Assembly: GCF_016741785.1 (NCBI RefSeq)
Contig: NZ_JAERRL010000006.1
Span: 186,001 to 250,000 of the forward strand
Source: Streptomyces sp. 7-21
Lineage (GTDB): Bacteria > Actinomycetota > Actinomycetes > Streptomycetales > Streptomycetaceae
Length of the DNA stretch: 64,000 nucleotides
Direction of reading: 5' to 3'
In this document: one piece after another, positions 48,484 through 56,647 of the stretch
Numbering within the stretch: the first letter of the stretch is position 1
Layout of the letters: the number at the start of each line of letters is the position of its first letter
Program-made: the position numbers and the translations under genes
The notes under the pieces: generated by a model
The model's database searches: none
The model's input: the letters and a program-made list of their open reading frames with translations, nothing else
Told to the model about the DNA's origin: nothing

Positions 48484-49716
48484 ATGACGTACCACGTGGC
48501 CTCCGAGACCGGGCGGCTCCGCCGGGTGATCCTCCACCGTCCCGGCCTGGAGCTGAAGCGGCTTACCCCGAGCAACCGGTCGGAACTGCTCTTCGACGAC
48601 GTGCTGTGGGTGCGGCGGGCGCAGCAGGAACACGACGTGTTCGCCGCCCTGCTGCGCGAGCGGGGGGTGGCGGTGCACCTGTTCGGCGAGCTGCTGACCG
48701 AAGTGCTCAGCGTCCCCGCCGCGCGCGCCCTCGTGCTGGAGCGGGTGTTCGACGAGCGGGAGTACGGGCCGCTCGCCACCGGGCGGCTGCGCGAGAACTT
48801 CGGCAGCCTGTCCGACGCCGACCTCGCCGAGGCGCTGATCGGCGGCATGACCAAGCGGGAGTATCTGGAGGGCTTCCCGGAGCCCTCCTCCGTGCGGTTC
48901 CACGTGATGGAACCGGACGACTTCCTGCTGGCACCGCTGCCCAACCACCTCTTCACGCGCGACACCTCCGCCTGGGTGTACGACGGGGTGGCGATCAACG
49001 CGATGCGGTGGCCGGCGCGGCAGCGCGAGAGCGTGCACTTCGAGGCGGTCTACCGCTACCACCCGCTGTTCGCCCCCTCCCGCGCCGGGTCGTTCCACAC
49101 CTGGTCGGAGGGCGAGGGCTCGCATCCCTCGACGATCGAGGGCGGCGACGTGCTCGTCATCGGGAACGGCGCGGTGCTGGTCGGGATGAGCGAGCGGACC
49201 ACCCCGCAGGCGGTCGAGCTGCTGGCGCGGCGGCTGTTCACGGCGGGCTCGGCGGGGCGGATCGTGGCGCTGGACATGCCCAAGCGGCGGGCGTTCATGC
49301 ACCTGGACACGGTGCTGACGATGGTCGACGGCGAGACGTTCACGCAGTACGCGGGGCTGGGGATGCTGCCGTCGTACACCATCGAGCCGGACGGCGAGGG
49401 CGGGCTGCGGGTGACGGACCACCCGCCCGCGCACATGCACCGCGCGATCGCGGCGGCGCTGGGGCTGGACCGGATCCGTGTGCTGACACCGGTGCAGGAC
49501 GTCCACGCGGCCGAGCGGGAGCAGTGGGACGACGGGTGCAACGTGCTGGCGGTCGAGCCCGGTGTGGTGGTGACGTACGAGCGGAACGTCACGGCCAACA
49601 GCCACCTGCGGGAGAGCGGCTTTGAGGTGCTGGAGATCCCCGGCAGCGAGCTGGGGCGCGGCCGCGGCGGGCCGCGGTGCATGAGCTGCCCGGTGGAGCG
49701 CGACCCAGTCAGCTGA
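48484..49716 (+). CDS. arcA: arginine deiminase
   Basis: Hydrolyses arginine to citrulline and ammonia. The 410-residue protein keeps the catalytic residues: Asp in NHLFTRDTSAWV, Glu and His in EGGDV and RRAFMHLDTVLTM, and the nucleophile Cys399 in GPRCMSCP. GGAGG precedes the ATG by about 8 nt. It begins 14 bases after pnkp, so it probably shares the hen1-pnkp transcript, and arcB lies 173 bases downstream with its own promoter region. No arcD antiporter or carbamate kinase gene is in the window. Confidence 0.95.
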   Translation: MTYHVASETGRLRRVILHRPGLELKRLTPSNRSELLFDDVLWVRRAQQEHDVFAALLRERGVAVHLFGELLTEVLSVPAARALVLERVFDEREYGPLATGRLRENFGSLSDADLAEALIGGMTKREYLEGFPEPSSVRFHVMEPDDFLLAPLPNHLFTRDTSAWVYDGVAINAMRWPARQRESVHFEAVYRYHPLFAPSRAGSFHTWSEGEGSHPSTIEGGDVLVIGNGAVLVGMSERTTPQAVELLARRLFTAGSAGRIVALDMPKRRAFMHLDTVLTMVDGETFTQYAGLGMLPSYTIEPDGEGGLRVTDHPPAHMHRAIAAALGLDRIRVLTPVQDVHAAEREQWDDGCNVLAVEPGVVVTYERNVTANSHLRESGFEVLEIPGSELGRGRGGPRCMSCPVERDPVS

Positions 49717-49790
49717 CGCTGCCCGGACCTGGCGCGGCGCGACCAGACCGCAGCAGACACGGCAGCCGTGACAGGCATAGCATAGTCATG

Positions 49791-49807
49791 TCTTATTTCG
49801 TATAAGA
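49791..49807. promoter_or_regulatory. AT-rich palindrome in the arcB promoter
   Basis: TCTTAT and ATAAGA flank a 5-nt centre, 83 bases upstream of arcB, in the most AT-rich stretch of the window. TATAAG inside it (49801-49806) resembles a -10 box. An ArgR or CRP/FNR-type site is possible; neither consensus fits well. Confidence 0.5.
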
Positions 49808-49889
49808 TTCCACACAAACGACCACCGGGGCGCGCGTCCGCCAGGCCGGGCGCCCCGGCAAGCCCCCACGCGACGTACGGAGCCTGCCG

Positions 49890-50888
49890 ATGGCCACGGA
49901 CCTCAGAGGCCGCCACCTGCTCAAGGAAACCGACCTGACCGCCGAGGAGTTCTGCTCGCTGGTCAGCCTGGCCGCCGAGCTGAAGTCCGAGCGGCGCTCG
50001 GGCACCGAGACCCCGCGGCTGGCGGGGCGGCACGTCGCGCTGATCTTCGAGAAGAGCTCGACGCGCACCCGCTGCGCCTTCGAGGTCGCCGCCTCCCAGC
50101 AGGGCGCGGCGACCACCTATCTCGATCCGGCGGGCTCGCACCTGGGCCACAAGGAGTCCACCGCGGACACCGCCCGGGTGCTGGGCCGGATGTTCGACGC
50201 CATCCAGTACCGGGGCAGCGCGCAGCGCACCGTCGAAGAGCTGGCGGCGCACGCGGGAGTGCCCGTCTACAACGGGCTGACCGACGACTGGCACCCGACG
50301 CAGATGCTCGCTGACGTGCTGACGATGACGGAGCACTGCCGCAAGCCGCTGGGCGAGACGGCGTTCGCCTACCTCGGCGACGCCCGGAACAACATGGGCA
50401 ACTCCTACCTGGTCACGGGCGCACTCCTCGGGATGGACGTGCGGATCGCCGCCCCCCGGGCGCTGTGGCCAGCCGAGGAGGTGCGGCAGGAGGCAAGCCG
50501 CCTCGCCGAGCACAGCGGCGCCCGCGTCACCCTCACCGAGGACGTCACCGAGGGCGTGCGCGGCGCGGACTTCGTCGCCACCGACGTGTGGGTCTCGCTC
50601 GGCGAGCCCCCCGAGGTGTGGGACGAGCGGATCGCGCTGCTCAAGCCGTACGCCGTGACGATGGACGTGCTGCGCGCCACCGGCAACCCGGACGTGCGGT
50701 TCCTGCACTGCCTGCCCGCCTTCCACGACCTGGGCACCGCGGTCGGCCGCGAGATCCACGAGCGGCACGGCCTGGACTCGCTCGAGGTCACCGATGAGGT
50801 GTTCTCCTCACCGCACTCGGTCGTCTTCGACGAGGCGGAGAACCGGATGCACACCATCAAGGCACTGATGGTGGCGACACTCTCCTGA
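49890..50888 (+). CDS. arcB: ornithine carbamoyltransferase
   Basis: Interconverts citrulline plus phosphate and ornithine plus carbamoyl phosphate. The 332-residue protein has the carbamoyl phosphate site SSTRTR (about 55-60), the amino-acid site HCLPAFHD (Cys about 272), and [11 protein letters not shown]. Its place after arcA points to the catabolic arginine deiminase direction, although it could also serve biosynthesis; sequence alone does not separate argF from arcB. A palindrome overlaps its likely promoter. Confidence 0.92.
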   Translation: MATDLRGRHLLKETDLTAEEFCSLVSLAAELKSERRSGTETPRLAGRHVALIFEKSSTRTRCAFEVAASQQGAATTYLDPAGSHLGHKESTADTARVLGRMFDAIQYRGSAQRTVEELAAHAGVPVYNGLTDDWHPTQMLADVLTMTEHCRKPLGETAFAYLGDARNNMGNSYLVTGALLGMDVRIAAPRALWPAEEVRQEASRLAEHSGARVTLTEDVTEGVRGADFVATDVWVSLGEPPEVWDERIALLKPYAVTMDVLRATGNPDVRFLHCLPAFHDLGTAVGREIHERHGLDSLEVTDEVFSSPHSVVFDEAENRMHTIKALMVATLS

Positions 50889-51020
50889 ACACCTCCCTGA
50901 GCCGGCCCGCGTGCACCGGCCCGCCGGTTCCGTCTCCCGGCGTTCACCCGCCCGTGCGGGGCGAGGCGGTAGGGTCACCCGGCCAGCACCGTCCAGCCGC
51001 CCGCCTGGGGGGAGCCGCCT

Positions 51021-52205
51021 GTGCCGCGTGAGAGGACCGTGTCCCTGCCGGTGATCGCCCGCGAGTGGGGGCGCATCGGCCTGACCGGCTTCGGCGGACC
51101 GCCCGCACACCTGACGCTGCTGCGGCAGCTGTGCGTGGAGCGCGAGCGGTGGATCCCCGCCCGCGCCTTCGAGGACGACATCGCGGCGACGAATCTGCTG
51201 CCCGGCCCCGCCTCCACGCAGCTGGCGATCCTCAGCGCCTGGCGGCTGCGGGGGGTGCCGGGCGCGCTGGCGGGCGGGATCTGCTTCATCGCGCCGGGCC
51301 TGGTGCTGATCCTGGCGCTGGCGGCGATGTTCCTGGCGGGCGACCCGCCGTCGTGGGTCAGCGGTGCGGCGGCGGGCGCCGGCGCGGCGGTGGCCGCCGT
51401 GGCGCTCCACGCGGGGCTCGGGCTGGCCCCTGCCAGCCTGCGCCGGGCCGCGCCCGGGGCACCGCGGGCGCGGTGGCTGGCGTACGTCCTCACGGGCGGC
51501 GCGGCAGCGGTCTGCGCCGGGCCGTGGCTGGTGCTGGTGCTCATCGGTGCGGGCCTGACCGAGACGGCCGTGGGCCGCGGCGGCGCGCGGGAGCCTGGCC
51601 GCGCCGGCGGCGGGCGCGCGGGCGGACGGCTGTGGCTGCTGCTGGCCGCCGCGCCCGTGGCGACGGCGGCGGCCTCGCTCACGGCGCTGACGTGGGTGGC
51701 GTTCAAGGTGGGCGCGCTGTCCTACGGCGGCGGGTTCGTCATCATTCCGCTGATGCGGGCCGACGCCGTGGACCAGCACGGCTGGCTGACCGGCGGGGAG
51801 TTCCTCAACGCGGTGGCGCTCGGGCAGATCACCCCGGGCCCGGTGGTGCACACGGTCGCGGTCACCGGCTACGCGGCGGCCGGCCTCGCGGGCGGGCTGC
51901 TCGCGGCAGCCGTCGCCTTCGGGCCGTCCTTCCTGCTCATCATCCTGGGCGCGCGGGACCTGGAGCGGCTGCGGTCGCTGCCGTCCGTCCAGGCGTTCTT
52001 CCTCGGCGCCGGGCCCGCCGTCATCGGCGCGATCTGCGGGTCCGCCGTGCCGCTGGCGCTCGCGCTCGGCCACGCCTGGCAGGCGGCGGTGCTGGGGCTC
52101 GCCGGGCTGTGGCTGCTCGTGCTGCGCCGGGGCGTGGTCAGCGCGCTGCTGCTGGCGGGGGCGCTGGGCGCGCTCGCGCCGCTGGCGGGCCTGCCGGCCG
52201 GCTGA
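51021..52205 (+). CDS. chrA: chromate transporter family protein (ChrA-like)
   Basis: A 394-residue CHR-family membrane protein built from two related halves. Motifs are LTGFGGPPAHL and TNLLPGPASTQLAI in the first half and KVGALSYGGGFVIIPLM and LGQITPGPVVHTVAVTGY in the second. Family members export chromate by proton exchange. A Gly/Arg-rich linker (about 190-208) joins the halves. GTG 51021 follows GGGGGGAG by 6 nt. It stands alone and is convergent with the kinase gene. Confidence 0.88.
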   Translation: MPRERTVSLPVIAREWGRIGLTGFGGPPAHLTLLRQLCVERERWIPARAFEDDIAATNLLPGPASTQLAILSAWRLRGVPGALAGGICFIAPGLVLILALAAMFLAGDPPSWVSGAAAGAGAAVAAVALHAGLGLAPASLRRAAPGAPRARWLAYVLTGGAAAVCAGPWLVLVLIGAGLTETAVGRGGAREPGRAGGGRAGGRLWLLLAAAPVATAAASLTALTWVAFKVGALSYGGGFVIIPLMRADAVDQHGWLTGGEFLNAVALGQITPGPVVHTVAVTGYAAAGLAGGLLAAAVAFGPSFLLIILGARDLERLRSLPSVQAFFLGAGPAVIGAICGSAVPLALALGHAWQAAVLGLAGLWLLVLRRGVVSALLLAGALGALAPLAGLPAG

Positions 52206-52220
52206 GCGCGCCGGCACCGG

Positions 52221-53420
52221 TCAGCCGGACCCGGACCACGGCAGCCACGCCTCCAGGCGGAACTCCACGCGCCCCTCCTCCGCCCGGCGGACGCCGTAGT
52301 CGAGCCGGCCGCCGGTCAGCTCGGCCCGCTCGGCCAGGCCGATCAGGCCCGACCGGGAACCGGGCACCACCGGGGCGGAAGCGGCGGGCAGCAGGTTGCG
52401 CAGGCTGATGTGCAGCTCACCCTCCGGGGTGCGGGCGAGCCGCAGCCCGACGCGGGCACCCGGCGCGTGCTTCCCGGCATTGGTCAGCCCCTCCTGCACG
52501 ACGCGATAGGCCGTGCGGCTGACCGCGAAGGACGGTTCCTCGCCCTCGGGCAGCTGGTCGTCCACATCGACCGGCGTCCCGGCGGCGCGGCGCTCCGCGA
52601 CCAGTTCGGCGACCCGGTCCAGCCCGGGCAGGGGCCGCACTCCCTCCTCGGCGGCCTCGCCGTGCCGCAGCACGCCGAGGATCTCGCGCAGGTCCTCCAG
52701 CGCCAGGTGCGCGCTGGCACGGATGGTGCGGGCCGCCTCCGCCACCTCCTCGGGCGGCAGCGAGGGACGCAGCTCCAGGGCGCCGGCGTGCAGGCTCACC
52801 AGCGAGATGCGGTGCGCCAGCACGTCGTGCATCTCCCGGGCCAGGTGTGCACGCTCCCGCGCCCGGACCCGTTCCGCCACCGCACGCGCCTCGTCCTCAG
52901 CGCGCTCGGCCCGCTCCCGCAGCGCCGACAGCTCCGCGCGCCGGGCGCGCACCACGGCACCCCACCACGCGAAGGGAAGCATCAGGACCGCCGACGCCCC
53001 GATGGCCCACAGCGCCTGCCCGGCCGCGTCGACGCCCGCCGCCGCCAGGTCCGGCTCCGGCCGCCGGAGCGTGTAGGGCACGGCCGCCAGGCAGTGCGCC
53101 GCGACCACGGCGGCCGTCACCCGCCACGACCTGCGGACGGCCACCGTCAGGACCGCCAGGAGAATCGCACCGGCCGTGGACTCGGTGAGCACCGCCGTCG
53201 GCAGCAGCCCGGCCGCGACCCCCACCGGCCAGCGGCGGCGCCACCACAGCGAGAGGGAGCCGGCCAGCATCACGACGCCCGACAGCAGCAGGTAGCCTTC
53301 GCTCTCCCGCCCGGCGTCGGCGTCCTCCGCCAGGAACGCCAGCCCCGTCAGCGCGGCGAGCGCCACCCCCAGCAGGTCGGCGGTCGCCTCGCGCCGGGTC
53401 CGGCCCGCCTGCGCGCTCAC
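52221..53420 (-). CDS. NarL-type sensor histidine kinase, no adjacent regulator
   Basis: A 399-residue membrane sensor kinase. About five hydrophobic segments (residues 12-155) and a coiled-coil-like linker rich in Arg/Ala/Glu precede the dimerisation domain with phospho-acceptor His198 in AREMHDVLAHRISLV. The ATPase domain keeps the N-box (VVQEGLTNAGKHAPG) and GLIGLAERAELTGG. NarL-type kinases are usually followed by their LuxR-type regulator; here none is adjacent. GTG 53420 overlaps the stop of the upstream YqeB-like gene, so the two are translationally coupled. Confidence 0.9.
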   Translation of the reverse strand: MSAQAGRTRREATADLLGVALAALTGLAFLAEDADAGRESEGYLLLSGVVMLAGSLSLWWRRRWPVGVAAGLLPTAVLTESTAGAILLAVLTVAVRRSWRVTAAVVAAHCLAAVPYTLRRPEPDLAAAGVDAAGQALWAIGASAVLMLPFAWWGAVVRARRAELSALRERAERAEDEARAVAERVRARERAHLAREMHDVLAHRISLVSLHAGALELRPSLPPEEVAEAARTIRASAHLALEDLREILGVLRHGEAAEEGVRPLPGLDRVAELVAERRAAGTPVDVDDQLPEGEEPSFAVSRTAYRVVQEGLTNAGKHAPGARVGLRLARTPEGELHISLRNLLPAASAPVVPGSRSGLIGLAERAELTGGRLDYGVRRAEEGRVEFRLEAWLPWSGSG

Positions 53421-54112
53421 GGCCGCACCAGGGGCCGCCAGTACTGCTTGGCGGCGTCGTCCCGTACCACGAAGCCGAGCTTCTGCACCTCGTCGCGCAG
53501 CTCCGCCGCGTCGTCGGCCGCCTTCTTCTTCAGCGCGTTTTCCCGGGCCTTCAGCACGGCGTTGGCGGCGGCGGGCAGGTCGGGGGTGTCCGGCACCCAG
53601 CGGCGGTACAGCTCAGCGAACGGATCGGTCGCGGTCCACGGGTAGCCGTGCGCGGTGAACGCCCGTGCCACGTCCTCCGGCCGGGCCTCGATGGTCTCGC
53701 ACAGCAGCTGCCGTGATGCCTGGTCGAGGATCACCAGCCGCTTGCCGTCCAGGAAGACGGCGTCGATGTCCTCGCGGGCGATGACGCGGACGTTGTCGTC
53801 CTTCTCGGCGCGCACCGACGCCGCCGAGACCGTCACCTTCAGGCACGACAGCACGGCGAGCGTGGCGAGGCCCAGGCCGAGCAGCAGCCCGGCGAGGGCA
53901 CACCACAGGAGGGTCAGGCCGCCGTCCAGCGAGGACAGCAGCTCGAACGGCCCGCGCATCGGCACCCACCGCAGCTCCACCACCCAGTCGGCCAACGGCG
54001 GCAGCACCACGCCCAGCACCGCGCCGAGCAGCGGTCCGCCGACCAGGAGCAGCAGCAGGTCGCGGCGCGACAATCGCAGCACGGTCTGCTTGGCGGGTAT
54101 CTCGCTGGTCAT
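53417..54112 (-). CDS. YqeB family membrane protein
   Basis: A 231-residue protein with two transmembrane segments (about 20-45 and 65-95) followed by a cytoplasmic domain of PH-like character (VRAEKDDNVRVIAREDIDAVFLDGKRLVILD) and the conserved tail ELYRRWVPDTPDLPAAANAVLKAREN. It matches the actinobacterial YqeB family; the role is unknown. ATG 54112 has GAGAGGG upstream at 11 nt. An upstream extension would add a DET-repeat peptide that is not family-like. It overlaps the sensor kinase start by 4 bases. Confidence 0.75.
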   Translation of the reverse strand: MTSEIPAKQTVLRLSRRDLLLLLVGGPLLGAVLGVVLPPLADWVVELRWVPMRGPFELLSSLDGGLTLLWCALAGLLLGLGLATLAVLSCLKVTVSAASVRAEKDDNVRVIAREDIDAVFLDGKRLVILDQASRQLLCETIEARPEDVARAFTAHGYPWTATDPFAELYRRWVPDTPDLPAAANAVLKARENALKKKAADDAAELRDEVQKLGFVVRDDAAKQYWRPLVRP

Positions 54113-54679
54113 CGGCGGCGGCACCCTCTCGTCCGTCTCATCAGTCTCATCCGTCTCGTCCCCCGCGTCCCTCTCGCCGGGGCACGCAAGCCGCAGACGA
54201 CGGTAGGCGGGCCGCACTGCCGTCCGCACCGGCCAAAGGTCGGCTCCCCGCGCCAGGCGCCGCGACTTTGGTCGCCCCGGCGCGGCGCGGGCAGCGACCG
54301 GGGTCGCACCAGCGCGCCACCGGAGGGGGCGGGCACGGGCGGGCAGCGGGGCACCGGAGGAGTAAAACGGCGGAACCGCGCACCGGGTGGAATGCGGGGA
54401 AGCAGGCAGCCGGTGCGCGGTCCCTGGGCGGCGTCGTGACCTCTGCCCTGCACAGCGGAGGTATCCGGCCGCGCACCGCAGTCTGCCGGATCACCCGGCC
54501 GGATCCACCCGGACGGGAAGAGATTCGGTCGCGATGTGTGTCAGCACGGATACGAATCGTTGTCTGACAACCGCCGCGGCCACCGCTGTGACCTGCCGCT
54601 CTCGCACTCCGTGACGCCCCGGTCACATCGAACGCCGTCGAACGGCGCGCAGGCCCGGCGCCGCCGAACTCGGCCGGAT
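54113..54679. other. 567-base region without a supported gene
   Basis: Near the left end a 9-bp tandem repeat (three copies of a CGTCTCATC-like unit, about 54136-54162) lies just upstream of the YqeB-like start. Further right is a small palindrome, TTGTC-T-GACAA, at 54560-54570. A short frame starting at 54535 has no ribosome binding site and codes for a Thr/Ala-rich 26-mer; I reject it. The rest is GC-rich spacer. Confidence 0.5.
54560..54570. promoter_or_regulatory. TTGTCTGACAA palindrome
   Basis: A perfect 5-bp inverted repeat around one T, in a locally less GC-rich patch. It is 448 bases upstream of the YqeB-like gene and beyond the end of the homocysteine methyltransferase gene, so its client is unclear. 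Confidence 0.3.
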
Positions 54680-55573
54680 TTACGCCCCGAGCACCGCGGC
54701 CAGCGCGGCGATCTGCCGCGGGCCGACCTGGCAGCACCCGCCGATCAGGCGGGCCCCGGCGTCGCGCCAGGCCAGCGCCGCCTCGGGCCGGAACGCCGGA
54801 GCGCCGCGGAACCGCCGGGCCCTGGCGTCCCACCGCTGACCGGCGTTGGGATAGGCCACCACCGGCTTGCCGCTCACCTCGGCCGCGAGCGCCACCGCCT
54901 CGGTCACCTCGCCCGGGTCGCAGCAGTTGACGCCGACGTAGGCCACCTGGTCCTCGCCCGCTGCCAGCGCGAACGCCTCGGCCAGCGGCTGCCCGGCCCG
55001 GGTCCGCCCGCCGGCGACCGTGTACGACAGCCACACCGGCACCCCGCAGCCGCGCACCGCGCGGAGCATGGCCTCGGCCTCGGTGACGTCCGGCACGGTC
55101 TCCAGGGCCAGCAGGTCAGGGCCGGCCGCGGCCAGCGCCTGTACCCGCGGCCGGTGGAACCGCTCCAGCTCCGCCACGCTCAGCCCGTACCGGCCCCGGT
55201 ACTCCCCGCCGTCGGCCTGCACCGCCCCGTACGGCCCCAGCGAGGCGGCCACCCGCACGTCGCGCCGGCCGGCGGCGGCCTGCCGGGCGAGGGCGACGGA
55301 GCGGCCGAACAGCTCCGCCGCCTCGGTGCGGGGGATGCCGTGCCGGGCGAACCCCTCGAACGACGCCTGGTAGCTCGCCGTGATCAGCACGCGCGCCCCC
55401 GCGCGCAGGTAGGCCGCGTGCGCCGCCCTGATGCGCGCGGGGTCCTCGGCCAGCAGCCGGGCCGACCACAGGTCGCCGGACAGGTCGCAGCCCTGGGCGG
55501 CGAGCTCGTTCGACAGCCCGCCGTCCAGCACCTGCACCGGCTGCCCGCTCGCTGGCCCCCCGGGACGGCGCAC
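54680..55573 (-). CDS. mmuM: homocysteine S-methyltransferase
   Basis: Transfers a methyl group from S-methylmethionine or AdoMet to homocysteine. The 297-residue protein keeps the zinc-binding cysteines: one in VGVNCCDP and the pair in LIGGCCQVGP. The N-terminal VLDGGLSNELAAQGCDL is typical. GTG 55573 directly follows the stop of the F420-type oxidoreductase gene (TGAGTG), so they are co-transcribed. Confidence 0.9.
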   Translation of the reverse strand: MRRPGGPASGQPVQVLDGGLSNELAAQGCDLSGDLWSARLLAEDPARIRAAHAAYLRAGARVLITASYQASFEGFARHGIPRTEAAELFGRSVALARQAAAGRRDVRVAASLGPYGAVQADGGEYRGRYGLSVAELERFHRPRVQALAAAGPDLLALETVPDVTEAEAMLRAVRGCGVPVWLSYTVAGGRTRAGQPLAEAFALAAGEDQVAYVGVNCCDPGEVTEAVALAAEVSGKPVVAYPNAGQRWDARARRFRGAPAFRPEAALAWRDAGARLIGGCCQVGPRQIAALAAVLGA

Positions 55574-56500
55574 TCAGCTCACCTGCGGCTTGACCTGGTC
55601 GGCGATCAGCTCCAGGTGGTCGAGGTCGCTCAGGTCGAGCACCTGCAGGTAGACGCGGCTGGTGCCCGCCGTCTCGGCGTAGGTACCCAGCTTGTCCACG
55701 ACCTCCGCGGGCGAGCCCGCCAGGCCGTTCTCCTTCAGCTCGGGCACCTCGCGGCCGATGGCCTCGGCGCGGCGGGCGACCTCGGCGTCGTTCTTGCCGA
55801 CGCACACCACCAGCGCGTTGGAGTACACCAGGCTGTCCGGGTCGCGCCCGGCCTCCTGGGCGGCGGTGCGGACGCGCTGGAACTGCGCGGCGCTGTCCTG
55901 GGCCGAGGCGAACGGCACGTTGAACTCGTCGGCGTACTTCGCCGCCAGCTCGGGCGTGCGGCGCTTGCCGAGCCCGCCGATGAGGACGGGCACCTTCCGC
56001 TGTGCCGGCTTGGGCAGCGCGGGCGAGTCCTTCAGCTGGTAGTAGCGGCCCTCGTAGGAGAACGTCTCGCCGGGGGGCGTGCCCCACAGCCCGGTGATGA
56101 CGGCGAGCTGCTCCTCCAGCCGCGGGAACTTCTCGGCCGGGAAGGGGATGCCGTAGGCGGTGTGCTCCGCCTCGTACCAGCCGGCGCCCAGGCCGAACTC
56201 GACCCGGCCGCCGGACATCGCGTCGACCTGCGCGACCTGGATGGCCAGCACGCCGGGGAGCCGGAAGGTGGCGGCGGTCATGAGGGTGCCCAGGCGGATC
56301 CTCCGCGTCTCACGGGCGAGCCCGGCCAGCGTGATCCAGGCGTCGGTGGGCCCGGGAAGGCCGTCGGAGTCCCCCATGACCAGGTAGTGGTCGGAACGGA
56401 AAAAGGCGTCGAACCCCAGCTCCTCGGTGGCCCTGGCCACGGCCAGGAGAGTCTCGTAGCTGGCGCCCTGCTGCGGTTCGGTGAAGATGCGGAGATCCAT
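55574..56500 (-). CDS. LLM class F420-dependent oxidoreductase
   Basis: A 308-residue luciferase-like TIM-barrel enzyme. The family patterns are MDLRIFTEPQQGASYETLLAVARATEELGFDAFFRSDHY, GPTDAWITLAGLARETRRIRLGTLMTAATFRLP and GGRVEFGLGAGWYEAEHTAYGIPFP. Actinobacterial members of this group use cofactor F420; substrate unknown. ATG 56500 is 7 nt behind CAGAAT with no good Shine-Dalgarno sequence, so it may be leaderless. It is translationally linked to mmuM. Confidence 0.88.
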   Translation of the reverse strand: MDLRIFTEPQQGASYETLLAVARATEELGFDAFFRSDHYLVMGDSDGLPGPTDAWITLAGLARETRRIRLGTLMTAATFRLPGVLAIQVAQVDAMSGGRVEFGLGAGWYEAEHTAYGIPFPAEKFPRLEEQLAVITGLWGTPPGETFSYEGRYYQLKDSPALPKPAQRKVPVLIGGLGKRRTPELAAKYADEFNVPFASAQDSAAQFQRVRTAAQEAGRDPDSLVYSNALVVCVGKNDAEVARRAEAIGREVPELKENGLAGSPAEVVDKLGTYAETAGTSRVYLQVLDLSDLDHLELIADQVKPQVS

Positions 56501-56647
56501 GCGCCCTATTCTGCGCCCGCGCACGCGCCCCGACGCGCCGGGCCGCGTCTGCCGCATCTGCCCGTGGCGTTCTCCGTCACCGCCTGCCGTGGCACGGCCG
56601 CGCCGCACCAGCGGCGTGCCCGGGCCGGGGCCCGCCCGTCACCGCGG

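Noticed and set aside
54535-54615. Short Cys-containing frame resembling a leader peptide
   Set aside because: No ribosome binding site and no gene downstream on the same strand for it to control.
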